In this document: piece by piece, positions 21,246 through 32,812 of the stretch
How positions within the stretch are numbered: the first letter of the stretch is position 1
How the letters are laid out: every line of letters starts with the position of its first letter
NCBI RefSeq assembly: GCF_036850765.1
Contig: NC_089496.1
Coordinates: 47,668,113-47,732,112 of the forward strand
Reading direction: 5' to 3'
Source: Saccopteryx bilineata
Taxonomy: Eukaryota; Chordata; Mammalia; Chiroptera; Emballonuridae
Length of the DNA: 64,000 nt
Notes under the pieces: model-generated
What the model was told of the DNA's origin: nothing
The model's input: the letters and a program-made list of their open reading frames with translations, nothing else
Databases searched by the model: none
Translations under genes and position numbers: made by a program

Positions 21246-21474
21246 TTGTCTTCAGACAGTCACTGCATGGGCAATGCATCGTTTCCTGTATATTAACCGT
21301 GACCTCAGTTGACCATCTGGGCTCTTGGCCTCCAGACACAGCACGTTGGCATAGGCGTGCTCACGCAGTGAGTACCATGGAGAGAGGCACGTGAACTCGC
21401 GTTCCAGCACCACAGACAGTTCCGAGATCCCGTACCTCCCGGAGCCGGGCATCTTCGTGTGCCGATCGCATCTG
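21246..21474 (-). other. Candidate minus-strand exon or coding relic, unidentified
   Basis: On the minus strand, GCCTTGGTTCACAG ends at 21475 and CAA|GTGAGT follows 21246. These are an acceptor-like and a donor-like site bounding 229 nt. Within it an ORF starting at MPGSGRYGISELSVVLER continues EFTCLSPWYSLREHAYANVL before stopping six bases short of the donor. CpG content is higher than in the surroundings and the amino-acid mix looks protein-like. I recognise no family. It could be an exon of an unannotated transcript, a fragment of a retrocopy, or chance. Confidence 0.2.
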
Positions 21475-22374
21475 CTGTGAACCAAGGCAGATAGATCTAG
21501 GTTTTATGGGCCCTGAAACTCATATGATTTTGGGGGAGGGAGGCTTTTTTAATATAAATGCGAACACTTGAATTCCACATTGGCATAACAGTGAGGTTCT
21601 GTTTGTTTATTTGTTTGTTTTTAGAATGAGAAAAGTTGACAACCATCACCAGCACTATAAAATCCAGAAAACCAACATAATATCATAGTTGTATTGATTA
21701 CCCTAGGAAACGTTTTCCCCGGCTCCGTGCATGTCAAACTTGGTTTCCGCACCTCTGCTCTGACCCTGTAGGACTTCTTCCTAGCATGACGCGGTCTCTG
21801 GCCCTCTGCCTCTGTATGTGATGCGGAGAGAACACAGGAGTATCCCTGGATGGACAGGAAGAGCCCAACTGTGTAATAAACCAACGGCGCGATCCTTGTT
21901 ATCCAAACTGAATGGACCTCTAACTTAACTTCCCCTTAGCTGGATCCCCTGAGAGCTCACGGTGGCTTCAAGACTGTCAGACATATGAGACGGTGTTAAG
22001 TTTTCAGTCCCTTGCAAGAGGGCGTGCCCTGTTAGAGGCGTCCGATACCCTGGGGGAGGGAGGATCTGGCCAGCCAACTTTCCCAGGAGAATTTGTTCCT
22101 GAGCCTGAGTGTTCATGAGCAAAGAAGGAGAAGAAAAGAGGAAGGAAACAACATTAGAAGCAAAGAAAGGGGCCTGAGCAACGACTTCACTTTCTACTGA
22201 CCAGCTTTCTGTGAGCCCAAATCCGGTGAAACGCCTCTGATGCTTTCTTATAAAATTCCACACTGAAGCCACACTGAGTTTGATGCACTCACACAGGAAA
22301 TATGAATGGCGCATCTGGTCAGTTCCATGTGCTTTAGATGTCTGGGACTAGAACCATGAATTAAGGATAAGATT

Positions 22375-22600
22375 TTTATTTTTATTTTTTTCTGGAAAGA
22401 AGTCCTTTTATTGGGTGGGCCTCCTGGGCTCTGCAAATGGCCTGGCCAGAGGACCAGCCTCCTTCTTCATTTGCGTCGCAAGCAGAGACATGTTGAAACC
22501 AGGTCATGACACAGTTGGTTATTTAACCTGAGCGGCAAGCTGGTGAAGAAACAGCAAACATAAAAAGCCTCAGGAGTTGAAAGCAAACTCTCTCCCCTGT
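22375..22600 (-). pseudogene. Possible processed retrocopy, 3' end only recognised
   Basis: Read on the minus strand, CAATAAAAGG is followed 10-20 nt later by an A-rich tail (AAAAAAATAAAAATAAAAAT; plus strand about 22371-22391). This is the arrangement left by reverse transcription of a polyadenylated mRNA. The sequence before the signal ends with a short open frame (KKEAGPLARPFAEPRRPTQ then stop) that I cannot assign. The 5' limit is not visible and the call could be a SINE or L1 relic instead. Confidence 0.3.
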
Positions 22601-23734
22601 CAGTAGACAAGTTCCCCGTCGTGATTTCTTTGGGAGGAATATCAGTGGCTGGGTCTGCACTGCCCTCTGCTGGTCACTTGGTTACCAGCAAGGGCAGCCC
22701 AGCGCTCCCTGTTTGGAAATCAAAAGAGCTGTTTGCACACCGTGACTCATACATGAGATAACCATAACCTGGGGCCAGAGCAAGTTCAAATATTTACTAT
22801 AATTAACATCAGGAGGAAAAACTTATGTCTTACTCTCTTTGTGCAAAGAATGTGGCCTAGGGAGTATTTCACGGTGGATTTAACTCTTTGCCTTCCCTGT
22901 AGCTGAGGCATACATACATTTAACTCCCTCCAACCTTCCACCCCCCGCCCTGATTTTGCAATGAGAGCATCCAAAAACTGTAGACAGTTTCTGTAAGATT
23001 TCATCTGAGCCAAACTGACGACATGCCCGGGAGCAAGATCTCCAATGCTCCAGAGAGGGACAGTTCTGCAGTGTCTTTCATACACGTGGAGTTAAGGAGG
23101 GAAAGAGGGAGATTATATGATGGTGTGAGAAAGCTAGGTGGGGATTACAGGCTAATGAACAAGGTTATGTGCTTTCTTGAGGGTGGTTACATCTTGAGGG
23201 GTCTGGAAAAAGGATCTAGCCTTTCAGAGGTATGCTAACCTAGATTCGCAAGAACAAAGGACAGACTGGCTTAAAAACCTTTTACTAAAGAAGTTCTGGG
23301 CCTGAGGTGTGAGGACCCACCTGTCCAGTTAGGAATTTACCATCAGCTCGTTGAAATGCTGGGCCATTGGGGGAGGGGCAATACCATACAACCCTGTGAG
23401 GTTACTTTCAGTCACCAAACTGGTACACACCCCACCTTTCATTCACGCTGATTAATTTTTTTTTTCTTGAAGGCCATGTAAATGTGAGAAACATGTCTGG
23501 TGTCATTCAAGCAGTGAACATGTGTGTAAGAATGTTCACACTTCATTGTAAACACGTGTGTACTCATCTACCCATTCATTCATTCCTCAGATTTTCATGG
23601 AGATGGTTGCCCCGCCCTCCCTCCCCCGCTTTGGGAAAGGGATGCGTCTCTTGGCCTCAAGGAGTGTGTTGTTTGTACAGAAAATACTAAGCAGCTAAAA
23701 GCGGGCGAACAGGGAGACGGGTCCTCCCAGCAGG

Positions 23735-24240
23735 TGCAGTTGGTACCCGCCCAACATTATTCGTAATGCCCCAAAGTGGAAACAACTCAGACGTCGATCA
23801 ATTGCTAAATCAACAAATGTGGTCTGTCCAGCCACTAGAATAGTATTTAGACATAAAAAAGGAATAAAATAATGATCCGTGCTAGAACATGGCTGAACCT
23901 TGAAACCGTTATGTTCAGTGACAGAAGCCAGTCACCAAAGGCCACAGAAAATGTGGTTCCGCTGAAGGCAATGTCCGGACCGGGGAAATCTCTGAGACAG
24001 AGAGTGGATTCATGGTCCCTGAGGGCTGGGGGTGGGTTCTGGGGGCTGCAGGGGTGACAGCTGAGAGGTGTAGGCTTTCTTTGTGAGATGATGGACAGGT
24101 TCTCAAATTGACTGTGGTGATGGCTGCAAACATCTGCCAATATACTAAAAACTATGGCATTGTACATTTTAAATGGTGGATTGTTTGGTATGCAGATTCT
24201 ATCTCACTAACACTGTTTCTTAAAAAGTTAAAAAAAAATG
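23735..24240 (+). mobile_element. L1 3' end fragment
   Basis: Typical mammalian L1 3' landmarks in order: 'caaagtggaaacaactcaga', 'tagtatttagacataaaaaa', 'catggctgaaccttgaaacc', 'ttctcaaattgactgtggtg', 'ctatggcattgtacatttta' and a terminal A-rich tract. It is 5' truncated and non-coding. Confidence 0.75.
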
Positions 24241-24499
24241 AAACACCACTGAGAAGGAGAAACATTGCTGTTGAGTAGATTTGAGGAGTTTTGAGTCAGA
24301 TCAGACATATTTGGAAGGATCTGTAAAGGCTGGGTTAAGAAATACTAACACTAATGCTATTAGTAATAATTGTAAAAATAAAAAGTTCAGTTTTTTCATC
24401 TTTATCCAACTTAAACTGTACTTCGATAAATACTGCCATAGAATATATCCTACCTTTTATGTTTAATTTGTCTTCAGCATTTTTGAATAATTCAATTTA
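24241..24499. other. AT-rich interval between L1 fragments
   Basis: AT-rich sequence without a clear repeat or gene, possibly further old L1. Confidence 0.4.
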
Positions 24500-25455
24500 G
24501 CTTTTTTAATTAGCTGTTTTAAGCATGACTGTGCTAAGGTTCAGGTCATAAGTCTTTCTGCCCTCTATAGAAAGTCATCAGACTGTTTTCCAAAGTGGCA
24601 GTGCAGCACCAGCTATGCACAAGGGTCCGATGCTCTGCATCCTTGTCAGCACTTGGTATTGCTAGTTGTTTTTTTGTTTTGTTTTGTTTTCTCTTTATTT
24701 TTCTGAAGCTGGAAATGGGGAGAGACAGTCAGACAGACTCCTGCATGCGCCCGACCGGGATCCACCCGGCACGCCCACCAGGGGGCGATGCTCTGCCCCT
24801 CTGGGGCGTCGCTCTGCCACGACCAGAGCCACTCGAGCACCTGGGGCAGAGGCCAAGGAGCCATCCCCAGCGCCCGGGGCCATCTTTGCTCCAATGGAGC
24901 CTTGGCTGCGGGAGGGGAAGAGAGAGACAGAGAGGAAGGAGGGGGGGGTGGAGAAGCAAATGGGCGCTTCTCCTATGTGCCTTGGCCGGGAATCGAACTC
25001 GGGTCCCCTGCACGCCAGGCCGACGCTCTACCACTGAGCCAACCGGCCAGGGCCGCTAGTTGTTTTTTTAAGCCTTTGTAATCAGTGTGTAGTGATGTTC
25101 ACTGTAACTTTCATCTGTATTTCCCTAATGAATTATGCGGATGAATAACTTTTCCTGTGTTTCTTTGCTACTCATATCTTTCCTTCAGTTAAATATCTGT
25201 TCACACCTTTCACCTATTTTTTTTTAAATGAGTTACGTATTTGTTTCCTTCTTATTAAGTTATGGAGAGTTAAAAACATTTTTTTTTCATACAAATTCTT
25301 TGTCACACATGTAATTTACAAATTATTTCCCCCCGATCTGTGGCTTCTCTTTATTTTCTTAATAGTATCTTTAGAAGAACAGACTTTAGACTTTTAAAAA
25401 TGTTGATAAAGCCCAATTGGTCAATTAAAACTTTTATTTTCCTACTTTTGTTTTT
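24500..25455 (-). mobile_element. L1 ORF2/3' fragment (antisense), split by a SINE
   Basis: The plus strand reads the antisense of an L1: 'gactgttttccaaagtggca', 'catccttgtcagcacttggt', then after the SINE 'tttcatctgtatttccctaa', 'ttcacacctttcacctattt' and 'tttgtcacacatgtaattta'. These phrases match the reverse of L1 ORF2 in the right order. All frames are interrupted. Confidence 0.7.
24676..25054 (-). mobile_element. Bat tRNA-derived SINE (Ves-type), full length
   Basis: Complete SINE inserted in L1, antisense. The tRNA-like head is at the right end: on the minus strand, 'ggccctggccggttggctca' with 'gtggtagagcgtcggcctgg' (A box) and 'gggttcgattcc'-type B box. It is followed by the pyrimidine-rich body and a T-rich end on the left (poly-A on the minus strand). 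Flanking direct repeats GCTAGTTGTTTTTTT occur at 24661-24675 and 25055-25069. The 15-bp target duplication shows L1-driven retroposition. Confidence 0.92.
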
Positions 25456-25470
25456 AGAGGCATTCTTTTT

Positions 25471-25659
25471 TTTTTTTCTTTTTTCTTTTTTGTATTTTTC
25501 TGAAGTTGGAAACGGGGAGGCAGTCAGACTCCTGCATACGCCCAACCTGGATCCACCCAGCACGCCCACCAGGGGGCGATGCTCTGCCCATCTGGGGCTT
25601 CGCTCTTTTGCGACCAGAGCCATTCTAGCACCTGAGGCAGAGGCCACAGAGCCATCCTC
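25471..25659 (-). mobile_element. Bat Ves-type SINE, 5' truncated
   Basis: It matches the tail-side half of the 24.7-kb SINE ('gacagtcagactcctgcata'-type block, 'cccaccagggggcgatgctc', 'tctgcccatctggggcttcg') but lacks the tRNA head. Direct repeats AGAGGCATTCTTTTT (25456-25470) and AGAGGCATTCTTTT (25660-25673) flank it. The truncation therefore happened at insertion rather than by later deletion. Confidence 0.9.
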
Positions 25660-25675
25660 AGAGGCATTCTTTTTA

Positions 25676-26126
25676 ATGCAGTAGGGAATAGAGAGATTTT
25701 TAAGAATTTTGAGCAGTGGAACAATATATTACAAGAGACATTTTAAAAAATGTGGTCCTATTGTAGACAATAGTATACATTGAAGTAGAAATACATCTTG
25801 AGTAAGAAAAACCAACTGTTACAATACATTACGTGTGAAATAAGTGAGGACACAGGTAGGTGTGGAAACAACAGAAATAGTAGTTTATTAAAACTTCACC
25901 TCTGCTTAATGAGAGTATACTAATGATCAAATAAGAGTCCCCTAAGGCCAGGGTCAGGTGACTCCTAAAGGATATCAGGAGTCCTTTAACTGGTGACATA
26001 AGAAAGCCCAACCTCCTTAATTCCATCTGGCCTGTTGCTCAAAATGTGCTTCTGTTTTTGTATCATGATTTCCTATTCAGTCAGAAAACACCAGTTTTCT
26101 AAGATGCAATTCGACTGCCATGTTTA
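25676..26126. other. AT-rich intergenic interval, no assigned element
   Basis: No ORF or repeat that I can name with confidence. It could include further L1 or LTR debris. Confidence 0.4.
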
Positions 26127-26400
26127 TATCAGTGAGCTATTGCTGCGTCACAAATCCCCTCAACACATAGAGTTGTAAAAAATCACCATTTATTTAGGTT
26201 CTGGTTCTGAAAACGGGCAGTTCGGGCTGGGTTCAGCTGAGCGGTTCATCTGGTTCCTGCTGGGCCCTCTCCGACATGTGTCAGTGCCTTTCTAGAATGG
26301 CTCGTTTCTGCTGCCGGCTGACCTGGAGGGGTTTGCTTGGCAGCTGGCAGGTTTCCGAGAGATAGAGCTGAAGAATGCATGGCCTTGTGAGGCCCAGACC
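26127..26400 (+). mobile_element. Ancient LTR-like repeat (MLT1-related)
   Basis: The opening 'gtgagctattgctgcgtcac' and 'caaatcccctcaacacatag', then 'accatttatttaggttctgg' and 'gctgggttcagctgagcggt', resembles old MaLR LTRs beginning 'gctattgctgcgtaacaaat'. It is diverged and the subfamily is uncertain. Confidence 0.5.
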
Positions 26401-26600
26401 CAGAACTGGCGTTACCCACTGTATTTAATCGGACAAAACAAGCCAGCCCAGACTCAAGTACATACAAGGAAAGAAATAATGGTGGCCGTTTTTTAAAATA
26501 AACAATCTCTTTCAGGTTCTATGTCATAACCTAACCTATGGTCATTTTGTGACATTCCTTGGAAAGAAAAAGCAACTTAGGAGCCTCTTGGGAAAACAGC

Positions 26601-26975
26601 TGTGTTAGGCTTGCTCGCTCGTTTACCCGCTGCAAGCACTTTGCTTGATTAGTGGGTGAGCACATGGCAGCACCATGTGTGGATAGTCTATGTAAGGCTA
26701 TGGGTGCTTGCGCTCAGAGCGTTTTACGGATTGCCTGCCCGACACTGTGAGGGGCCATTTTGCTGTTCTGTTTGCCTGAGAAGCTGTTTTCTGCTACCTG
26801 TTCGCTCGTCCACAGTTGTAAGCAAGACTCTACTAAACAGGAACGGCCCATCGCTTTCTGGCTCCGCAGTTTCTCTCTACCGTCTGCCGGAATCCAATGT
26901 GGACCTGCCTGGCCTCGGCCGCCGGCATTATAGACCCTTTCTGAGAGTTGATGGTGAAGGGATTTTTTTCTAAGA
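26601..26975 (+). mobile_element. Solo ERV LTR-like sequence
   Basis: It begins TGTGTTAGGC and contains 'gaacggcccatcgctttctg', 'gctccgcagtttctctctac' and 'cgtctgccggaatccaatgt'. The reverse complement of this R/U5-like block is found in the repeats at 2791-3030 and 4020-4190. A 'ctactaaac' segment sits where those copies have AATAAA. No internal viral sequence is recognised next to it, so it is probably a solo LTR. Boundaries are approximate. Confidence 0.5.
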
Positions 26976-29479
26976 CAAACTTTTATTAGATTCATTATTA
27001 CAGGATCTGGGGCCCTGGAAATGGAACCAGAATCACCATCTAAAGTGGAAATTCCAACTCCTGTGATCTGCCGCCCACAAGGGTAAGAAACAGACACATT
27101 AGTAAGAGCTGCACTTGGCTACAAATATTAACTAACTATAATTGACCCTCTCTGGGAATTTCCATTTAGTTATTTGCTGGGAGCTGTTCCCATAATTTCC
27201 AACGTGCTGTTGTTATCTATGAGATAATCTTTCTTTTAGCTGTGCTGGGTTTTCAGAGGCATTAATACAGCTTAATATCTCTTCCTGTTGCTTCTCTAAT
27301 TAAAAGCTGGTTGGATTTCCAAATAAGAAACACTGTATCCCAGCACTGGTAATAAGACTGCTAATAACCAGGACAAAAACATCAGCAAGGGAGGACATTA
27401 ACCAGACCTGAGGGATCTTCTAATCAGGCAAAGAAAAGGGACTAAGGGTCGGAGGAAGACCATCCCGCAACGACGTGGCTCTGAGAAGCCAGTCTCCCCG
27501 GAGAGGCCGCTGCCGGCCGAGGACCGCCATTGGACAGCCTGAATGTAGTTCAGGGGCCCCGTTCCAAGCTAAATGTTTAAATCCTGGGTCCTAGAAGAAG
27601 AGCTCATGTCTGGCTTTCCAATCGTTACTTCTCACCTTCCTAGCTTCCCTAATTTCCCCATTCCTCCCCTCTGGCTGCCTTTGCCGGCTTGGGTCTTCAC
27701 AGCAGGTAACAATTCTACTAGTTACAAGAAGCAGCCACTAGATGGCACTAGGTGTTCAGATTAAAGCGCTTTATAGATGGGCTCCTTGGGTCCCTCCCTG
27801 GTGGGGGACGGAAGGGTCTGAAGACAGCTGCCGCTGTCATTCTCGTCCTCCCCTTCTTCCCCTCATGTTCTCAGTCCATCTTCAGCCCATTTAAAAATTC
27901 GGTTTCTTCCAGCAGCAGCTTTTGCGTGATTCTGAAGGCCGAGGATAAATGTGTGTGCGTGTGGGCGCACATGCGCCACGAATGATTGGCATGGAATGGG
28001 GGTGAGGAGAGAGGGCATGTGTGGGGCCCACAGGAACTTTGAAACTCTTCGGGCACAGATTTAACTCTGGGCAGGAAAGAAGGTCCAGCCACGCCTCCTC
28101 TTCTCATATCCCGAGCCCTCACTGGGCTGAACCCACTACTTCCTTCTCTCCATCCTGTCCTATCCCCGTCTACTCTTGTTTTTAGAGTTCCCTCCTCATT
28201 TCCTAGACTCTCATAATCAGTCAGTTCCGGAAGTTAAAACCTGTCCTATTCACACGACTCTTGCCCTCCTGTCTCACCGGCCGCCAAAGAGTTGTCAGCA
28301 GCTCCAGCTCGGGGCGCCTCTCGCATCCTTCCATTCCCTCCACGTGCCCCGAGTGATACGCCCTTTGACCACCTGTGCGCTTGAATGTACCCGAGGTATT
28401 GACGCTGGGGATGCAACAGGGACATCAAACATGAAGTGTGAGGGATGAGCGGACGTTAGCCAGGCAAATGGGGTAAGAGCATTCTCTAGAGAGCAGTGAG
28501 GTATGTGTGCACCCGCAGAGGAAGCACGGCCCATTGCTGCTGCGGGCCTGTTTGTGGAAGCAGGATTTGCCAGGACTTCTGAGAGCCGTGTGGGTTCTGG
28601 ACTGAGTGCCCACACGGGTATTTCTCAAGGACACTCCCTTCTTCCTCCTGGTTTCTTGGAACATGTAGGGGTGCCTGCTCTCTGCCCCCCCTTCGTTCCC
28701 CCCCAATTCTTCCTTCCTCAAAAGGGGGCTTTTGGTTGTTATGACCGGACTCGGGGCGGGGTGAGTGTGGGGAAGGGAAGGTAGTAGGTACAGGCCAGGG
28801 ATGCCTCTAAACATCCTCAGTGCACAGCAGGGCAACCCCACAACAAAGAATTATTCAGCTGAAAAACGTCAGCAGTGCTGAGGAAGCAGAAAAACCCTGC
28901 GACTGAGGAAGCAGAGAGGCGAGGAGAGAACGTGGCTTTTTCGAAAGGACTGGAATACTTTTATTATGGGAGGACAGGTGGGGGGTTGTGGCTGGAGACC
29001 CACCGTGCAGAGTTGCATCAGGCGTTTAGACTCTTCAAGGCCAATGAAGAGTGCGTTCTTGAAGCCATAGGAGCCGCTGGAGGCTTTATCGTAAAGGTCA
29101 TTGAGAGCCACTGGTGGGAACTGTAGAGCCTTGGAAATACTTAGTGAACGAATAGGCACAATGTCAGTTATGGCTTTGGATGAGGCCTTGTCTAGAAAAA
29201 TATTGGTATCTTATGATTCTCCTGATTTTTTTTGTTGCCTGTCTAAAGAAATACAATTAATTTTTGCACAGCACAATTTTGTTAAATGTATTCATTAAGC
29301 ATTATAAATTTATCTGTAATTCTAAAAAATTTTCTGCACACAATCATGTCACCTTCAAATGCTGACTCATTAAAATGGAACGTAAATGAGTACTTTTACC
29401 ACTTCTCTGTTAAATGCAAAGACCTTGGAATGGTTATTATTTTTACACAATCACGTTTATTTTGATTACTTCTCATATT
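26976..29479. other. Unique-looking intergenic sequence
   Basis: No gene is recognised. Positions 27,110-27,440 lack recognisable repeats and contain several TAATTA/ATTA cores and 'gataatcttt', so they are a candidate regulatory block. Positions 27,700-28,850 hold scattered short ORFs without family signatures. Confidence 0.45.
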
Positions 29480-30900
29480 GACTTTTCTTTAGTTTTTTTA
29501 TCCTTTTTTTGCATTCCATGATTTCTTTTTCTTTTTCTTAACATCTCCCTTACCCCCCTCTCAACAGTTCCCTCCCCCCTTCTCTTCAGGTTTAATTTCA
29601 TTCTTCAGTTCACGCATTCCATGATTAATTCAGGATCGTTTTCCTTAGGTGCTTTGGTCTTTCATAGGTTATATACCTGCTGCTGATGAATTCCCTCAGA
29701 TTTTGATTGTCTGAAGTGTCTTTTTTTTTTAAGGTCCCCCCCCCCCGGGAAGAGTTCAAGGTGAGCAGTTATTTTCATCTAATACTTTGAAGGTGTTACT
29801 CTGTTGTCAGCTTGGTTCCATTATTTCCATTGAGAAGTTAAGGGTTATTCTTATTTTGCTTTATTGAAGGTTTCCTTTTTCCACTGTTGTTTGCAACACA
29901 TTTTCCTTGTTTATATTTTCTTCAGCAGTTTTACCGTGATAAATCTAGCTGTGTTTTTTTCTTTCTATTTTTCTGCTTGGGGTTTATCGTGCTTCTTAAA
30001 CTTGTGGCTTGATATCTTTCACCAGGGTTAGAGCATTTCTATCTAGTATCACTTCAAGTATCACTTCGATCCCATTCACTTTTTAACATTCTCTCCTAGA
30101 CTACAGTTATACATATTACAACTTTTTGCTATGTCTTATGTCTCTCATTCCACCCTTCTTTCTTTTATCATGCTTCACCTTGAACATTTTCTTCTGATCT
30201 ATTCCTTGTTAATGAATTCTCTCTCTCTGTGTGTTCTATCTCTACTTATTCTATGTACGTCTGTCTATAGATCTCTCTCTATAGACATAACATTGCCGTT
30301 AGACACACCTGAGTTTTTTTATGTTGTTACATAAGTTAACCCAATTATAATAGGCTAGCAATCTTCAAATTGTGGAGCTTCTCCTGGTCTTTCAGTCTTC
30401 TGGTGGCCAATTTTGCTGTGATGACAGAAGTGGTGTTGTAGGTCCAGGCACATCTTTTTAAATTTTTTTTTATTATTTCAGTTTTACGTTTTATTTTACA
30501 ATGTAAAATTTTCTAATAAAATCTACTCTCTTTCTCTAATTTCTTGAACAATAATAGTCACTTATTTTAAAGACCACGTCTGATCAAAACCAGAATTGAA
30601 TTACCCGTGGCTCTATTTCTGTTATTTGTCTTTTCCCCCATGATTTCAACCATCTGGTTTTACTTCCTGATGTAAAAATGTTTGACTATATCCCTCTATT
30701 GACTATAAAAACATGTTAGAGATGCTCTGGGTGGTGTTATCAATGCCTAAACATGGTTTATTTGTGCTTCTGGTGGTGGTTAGGGTAGGATACCATCATT
30801 TCGATTCAATCTGATCTTGAATTGGTTTGAAACTGGGCTTCAGTCTTTGTAAGGGATGGTCTATTACTGGTTCATTGCTGTCACTACAGTATAGGTCCTT
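29480..30900 (-). mobile_element. Old L1/HAL1-like antisense sequence (uncertain)
   Basis: T-rich plus strand with phrases such as 'gaaggtgttactctgttgtc', 'tttgcaacacattttccttg' and 'cttggggtttatcgtgcttc' resembling antisense old L1 ORF2. The rest is AT-rich without landmarks. Boundaries are guesses. Confidence 0.35.
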
Positions 30901-30982
30901 TAGGCTTGTCAACTGAAATTCTGGGATGTTTGCTAGAACACCTTCTTCAATTATTTCCCCCAAGTCTTATAAGCATGTAGGA

Positions 30983-31297
30983 CAGGGGTCAGAAACCTTT
31001 TTTGCTGAGAGAGCCATGAACGCCACATATTTTAAAATGTAATTCCAGGAGAGCCTTACAATGACCTGTGTACGTTATGCATTATCCAATGAAAATTTGG
31101 TGTTGTCCCAGAGGACAGCTGTGATTGGCTCCAGCCACCTGCAACCATGAACATGAGCAGTAGGAAATGAATGGATTGTAATATATGAGAATGTTTTATA
31201 TTTTTAACATTTTTTTTATTAAAGATTTGTCTGCGAGCCAGATGCAGCCATCAAAAGAGCCACATCTGGCTCGCGAGCCATAGGTTCCCGACCCCTG
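30983..31297. mobile_element. Non-autonomous hAT element with perfect 8-bp target duplication
   Basis: The element is 315 bp, beginning CAGGGGTCAGAAACCTTTTT and ending ATAGGTTCCCGACCCCTG. The direct repeat ATGTAGGA flanks it exactly at 30975-30982 and 31298-31305. It has no transposase ORF. The internal phrase 'gagccatgaacgccacat' near the left end and 'gagccacatctggctcgcga' near the right end form sub-terminal inverted repeats. The intact duplication points to relatively recent mobilisation. Confidence 0.93.
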
Positions 31298-31305
31298 ATG
31301 TAGGA

Positions 31306-31969
31306 AATCCTTGCTCAGCTTCTCTGTCTCTTAGCTCCCACTTGTGAATTATTAAATCCCTTGATCAGAAAAGCAATATTAAGTTAATGTCAAGCTCACC
31401 TTTTTGTAAATTTTCTTTCTCCAGGATTTTGTTTCCTTAAGTCCTCACTGCCTTTGTAGTTCTTTGGTATCTGCAAATACATATTTAAAAAACCATATTC
31501 CCAAGCATTTCTACTTGATTTTAGCAGGAGAGTTGGTCTGAAACCATTACTCTCTGATTACTAGAAGCATAAATCTCTGATTACAAATCTTTAAAGAACG
31601 TGCAATAAGTTTTGATTGTAGTGCTTCCTATAGAAGAATATTAAAGGCTCTGTGTAAAGCTAGGTAAAGATTTTCTTATGACCTAGGGCTTGATATGTAA
31701 GTTCATTTAATCTTTATTTTTTTTCTATAAACTGGATAGATATATGTGGGATTTTTCTCTTTTTAACATGGCTACAATGAAAAGGTTTATGATTTCTATG
31801 TTTATATTTCCAAGGCTTTTCACTTTACAAAGACTTCAGGGAAATAAAGGGAAAATTTTAGCTTTATAACACTATCTTCACATCTGAAGTCTGATTTCAT
31901 TTGCATTTTAAATGTATCACATTGGCTATTTCCTGGAACATTATTTCAAATAGCAAAAGACTGAATGAA
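31306..31969. other. AT-rich intergenic interval
   Basis: No gene or recognised repeat; low-complexity T/A stretches only. Confidence 0.4.
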
Positions 31970-32385
31970 CCTAACTGTACATGAATACAGGGTGGTTAAA
32001 TAAATTATGATAAATTCATATAATAAAACATCATAACCACTCAAAATAATTAGGCGGCTTTCTATGTAATGGCATGGAATTATTCCAAGGGATATTGAGT
32101 GAGAACAGCAAGGTGTAGAGCAAGGTGCGTCCTGTTATTGCTGCCACGCGTATGAAAAAAATTATGTGTGCATATTTTTAAATAAATTTACAAACTGTCT
32201 TTGGGACAATATGCATAAACTAGTAAACGATAGTCCTTTCTAGCAAAGTTATTCCCAGGAAATGGAACAAGGTCCCAGGGAGTCAGATCCAAGATGAACA
32301 CTAACTTTTCGATGCGTATCCTTGTACCTCTTTGGGATGTGTAACTTGCTCAAAAATGTAAATAAGTTATTTTTAAAAAGAAAAC
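31970..32385 (+). mobile_element. Old L1 3' end fragment
   Basis: The order 'tacagggtggttaaataaat', 'cataataaaacatcataacc', 'ggcatggaattattccaagg', 'tcccaggaaatggaacaagg' and the A-rich end follows older L1 3' UTRs. It is diverged and non-coding. Confidence 0.5.
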
Positions 32386-32705
32386 ACATTTTCCTGTATC
32401 CTAGTGAGAGAATTTCCATTTGTGGACATGACCAAACTTTTTCCTTCCATTATTAACCGAGTAACATACCTAGTTTATGTGCTTATCATCAGAAAATTAT
32501 ATGTCCTTTTTCTTCATATGATAACTTTTTCATATTTTTTATACTCTTCAGAACTGTTTTAAAATTTTGTATAGTATTTTGTTTAGCTCATGTACCATAA
32601 CCGACTTATCCTTTCCCCAAGGTTGGTTTATTTATACATTTACATGTTTCCTAAGTATGTGTGACGTGATGATAAATATCTTGGCGATGGTATTTATTCG
32701 GTGTT

Positions 32706-32812
32706 GTTTTTTTTTTTATTAAATTTAATGCAGTGACATTGATAAATCAGGGTACATATGTTGAGAAAAAATATCTCTAGATTATTTTGACATTTGATTG
32801 TGCTGTATTATT
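32706..32812 (-). mobile_element. L1 3' end, short truncated copy
   Basis: The T run is followed by 'aatgcagtgacattgataaa', 'tcagggtacatatgttgaga' and 'ttattttgacatttgattgt'. This is the same 3' UTR block as the copies at 51.14 and 51.37 kb. Only about 100 bp of the element was inserted. Confidence 0.8.

Larger units (their letters stand above)
20422..23734. other. Intergenic stretch with two candidate anomalies
   Basis: Mostly unique-looking sequence. A (TTTG)n-like run lies near 21600-21620. A splice-bounded minus-strand ORF (21246-21474) and a retrocopy-like end (22375-22600) are listed separately. No gene is recognised. Confidence 0.5.

Noticed and set aside
30131..30334. Leu/Ser-rich 67-codon ORF suggesting a membrane peptide
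   Set aside because: It sits in T-rich antisense L1-like sequence; the composition follows from base content.
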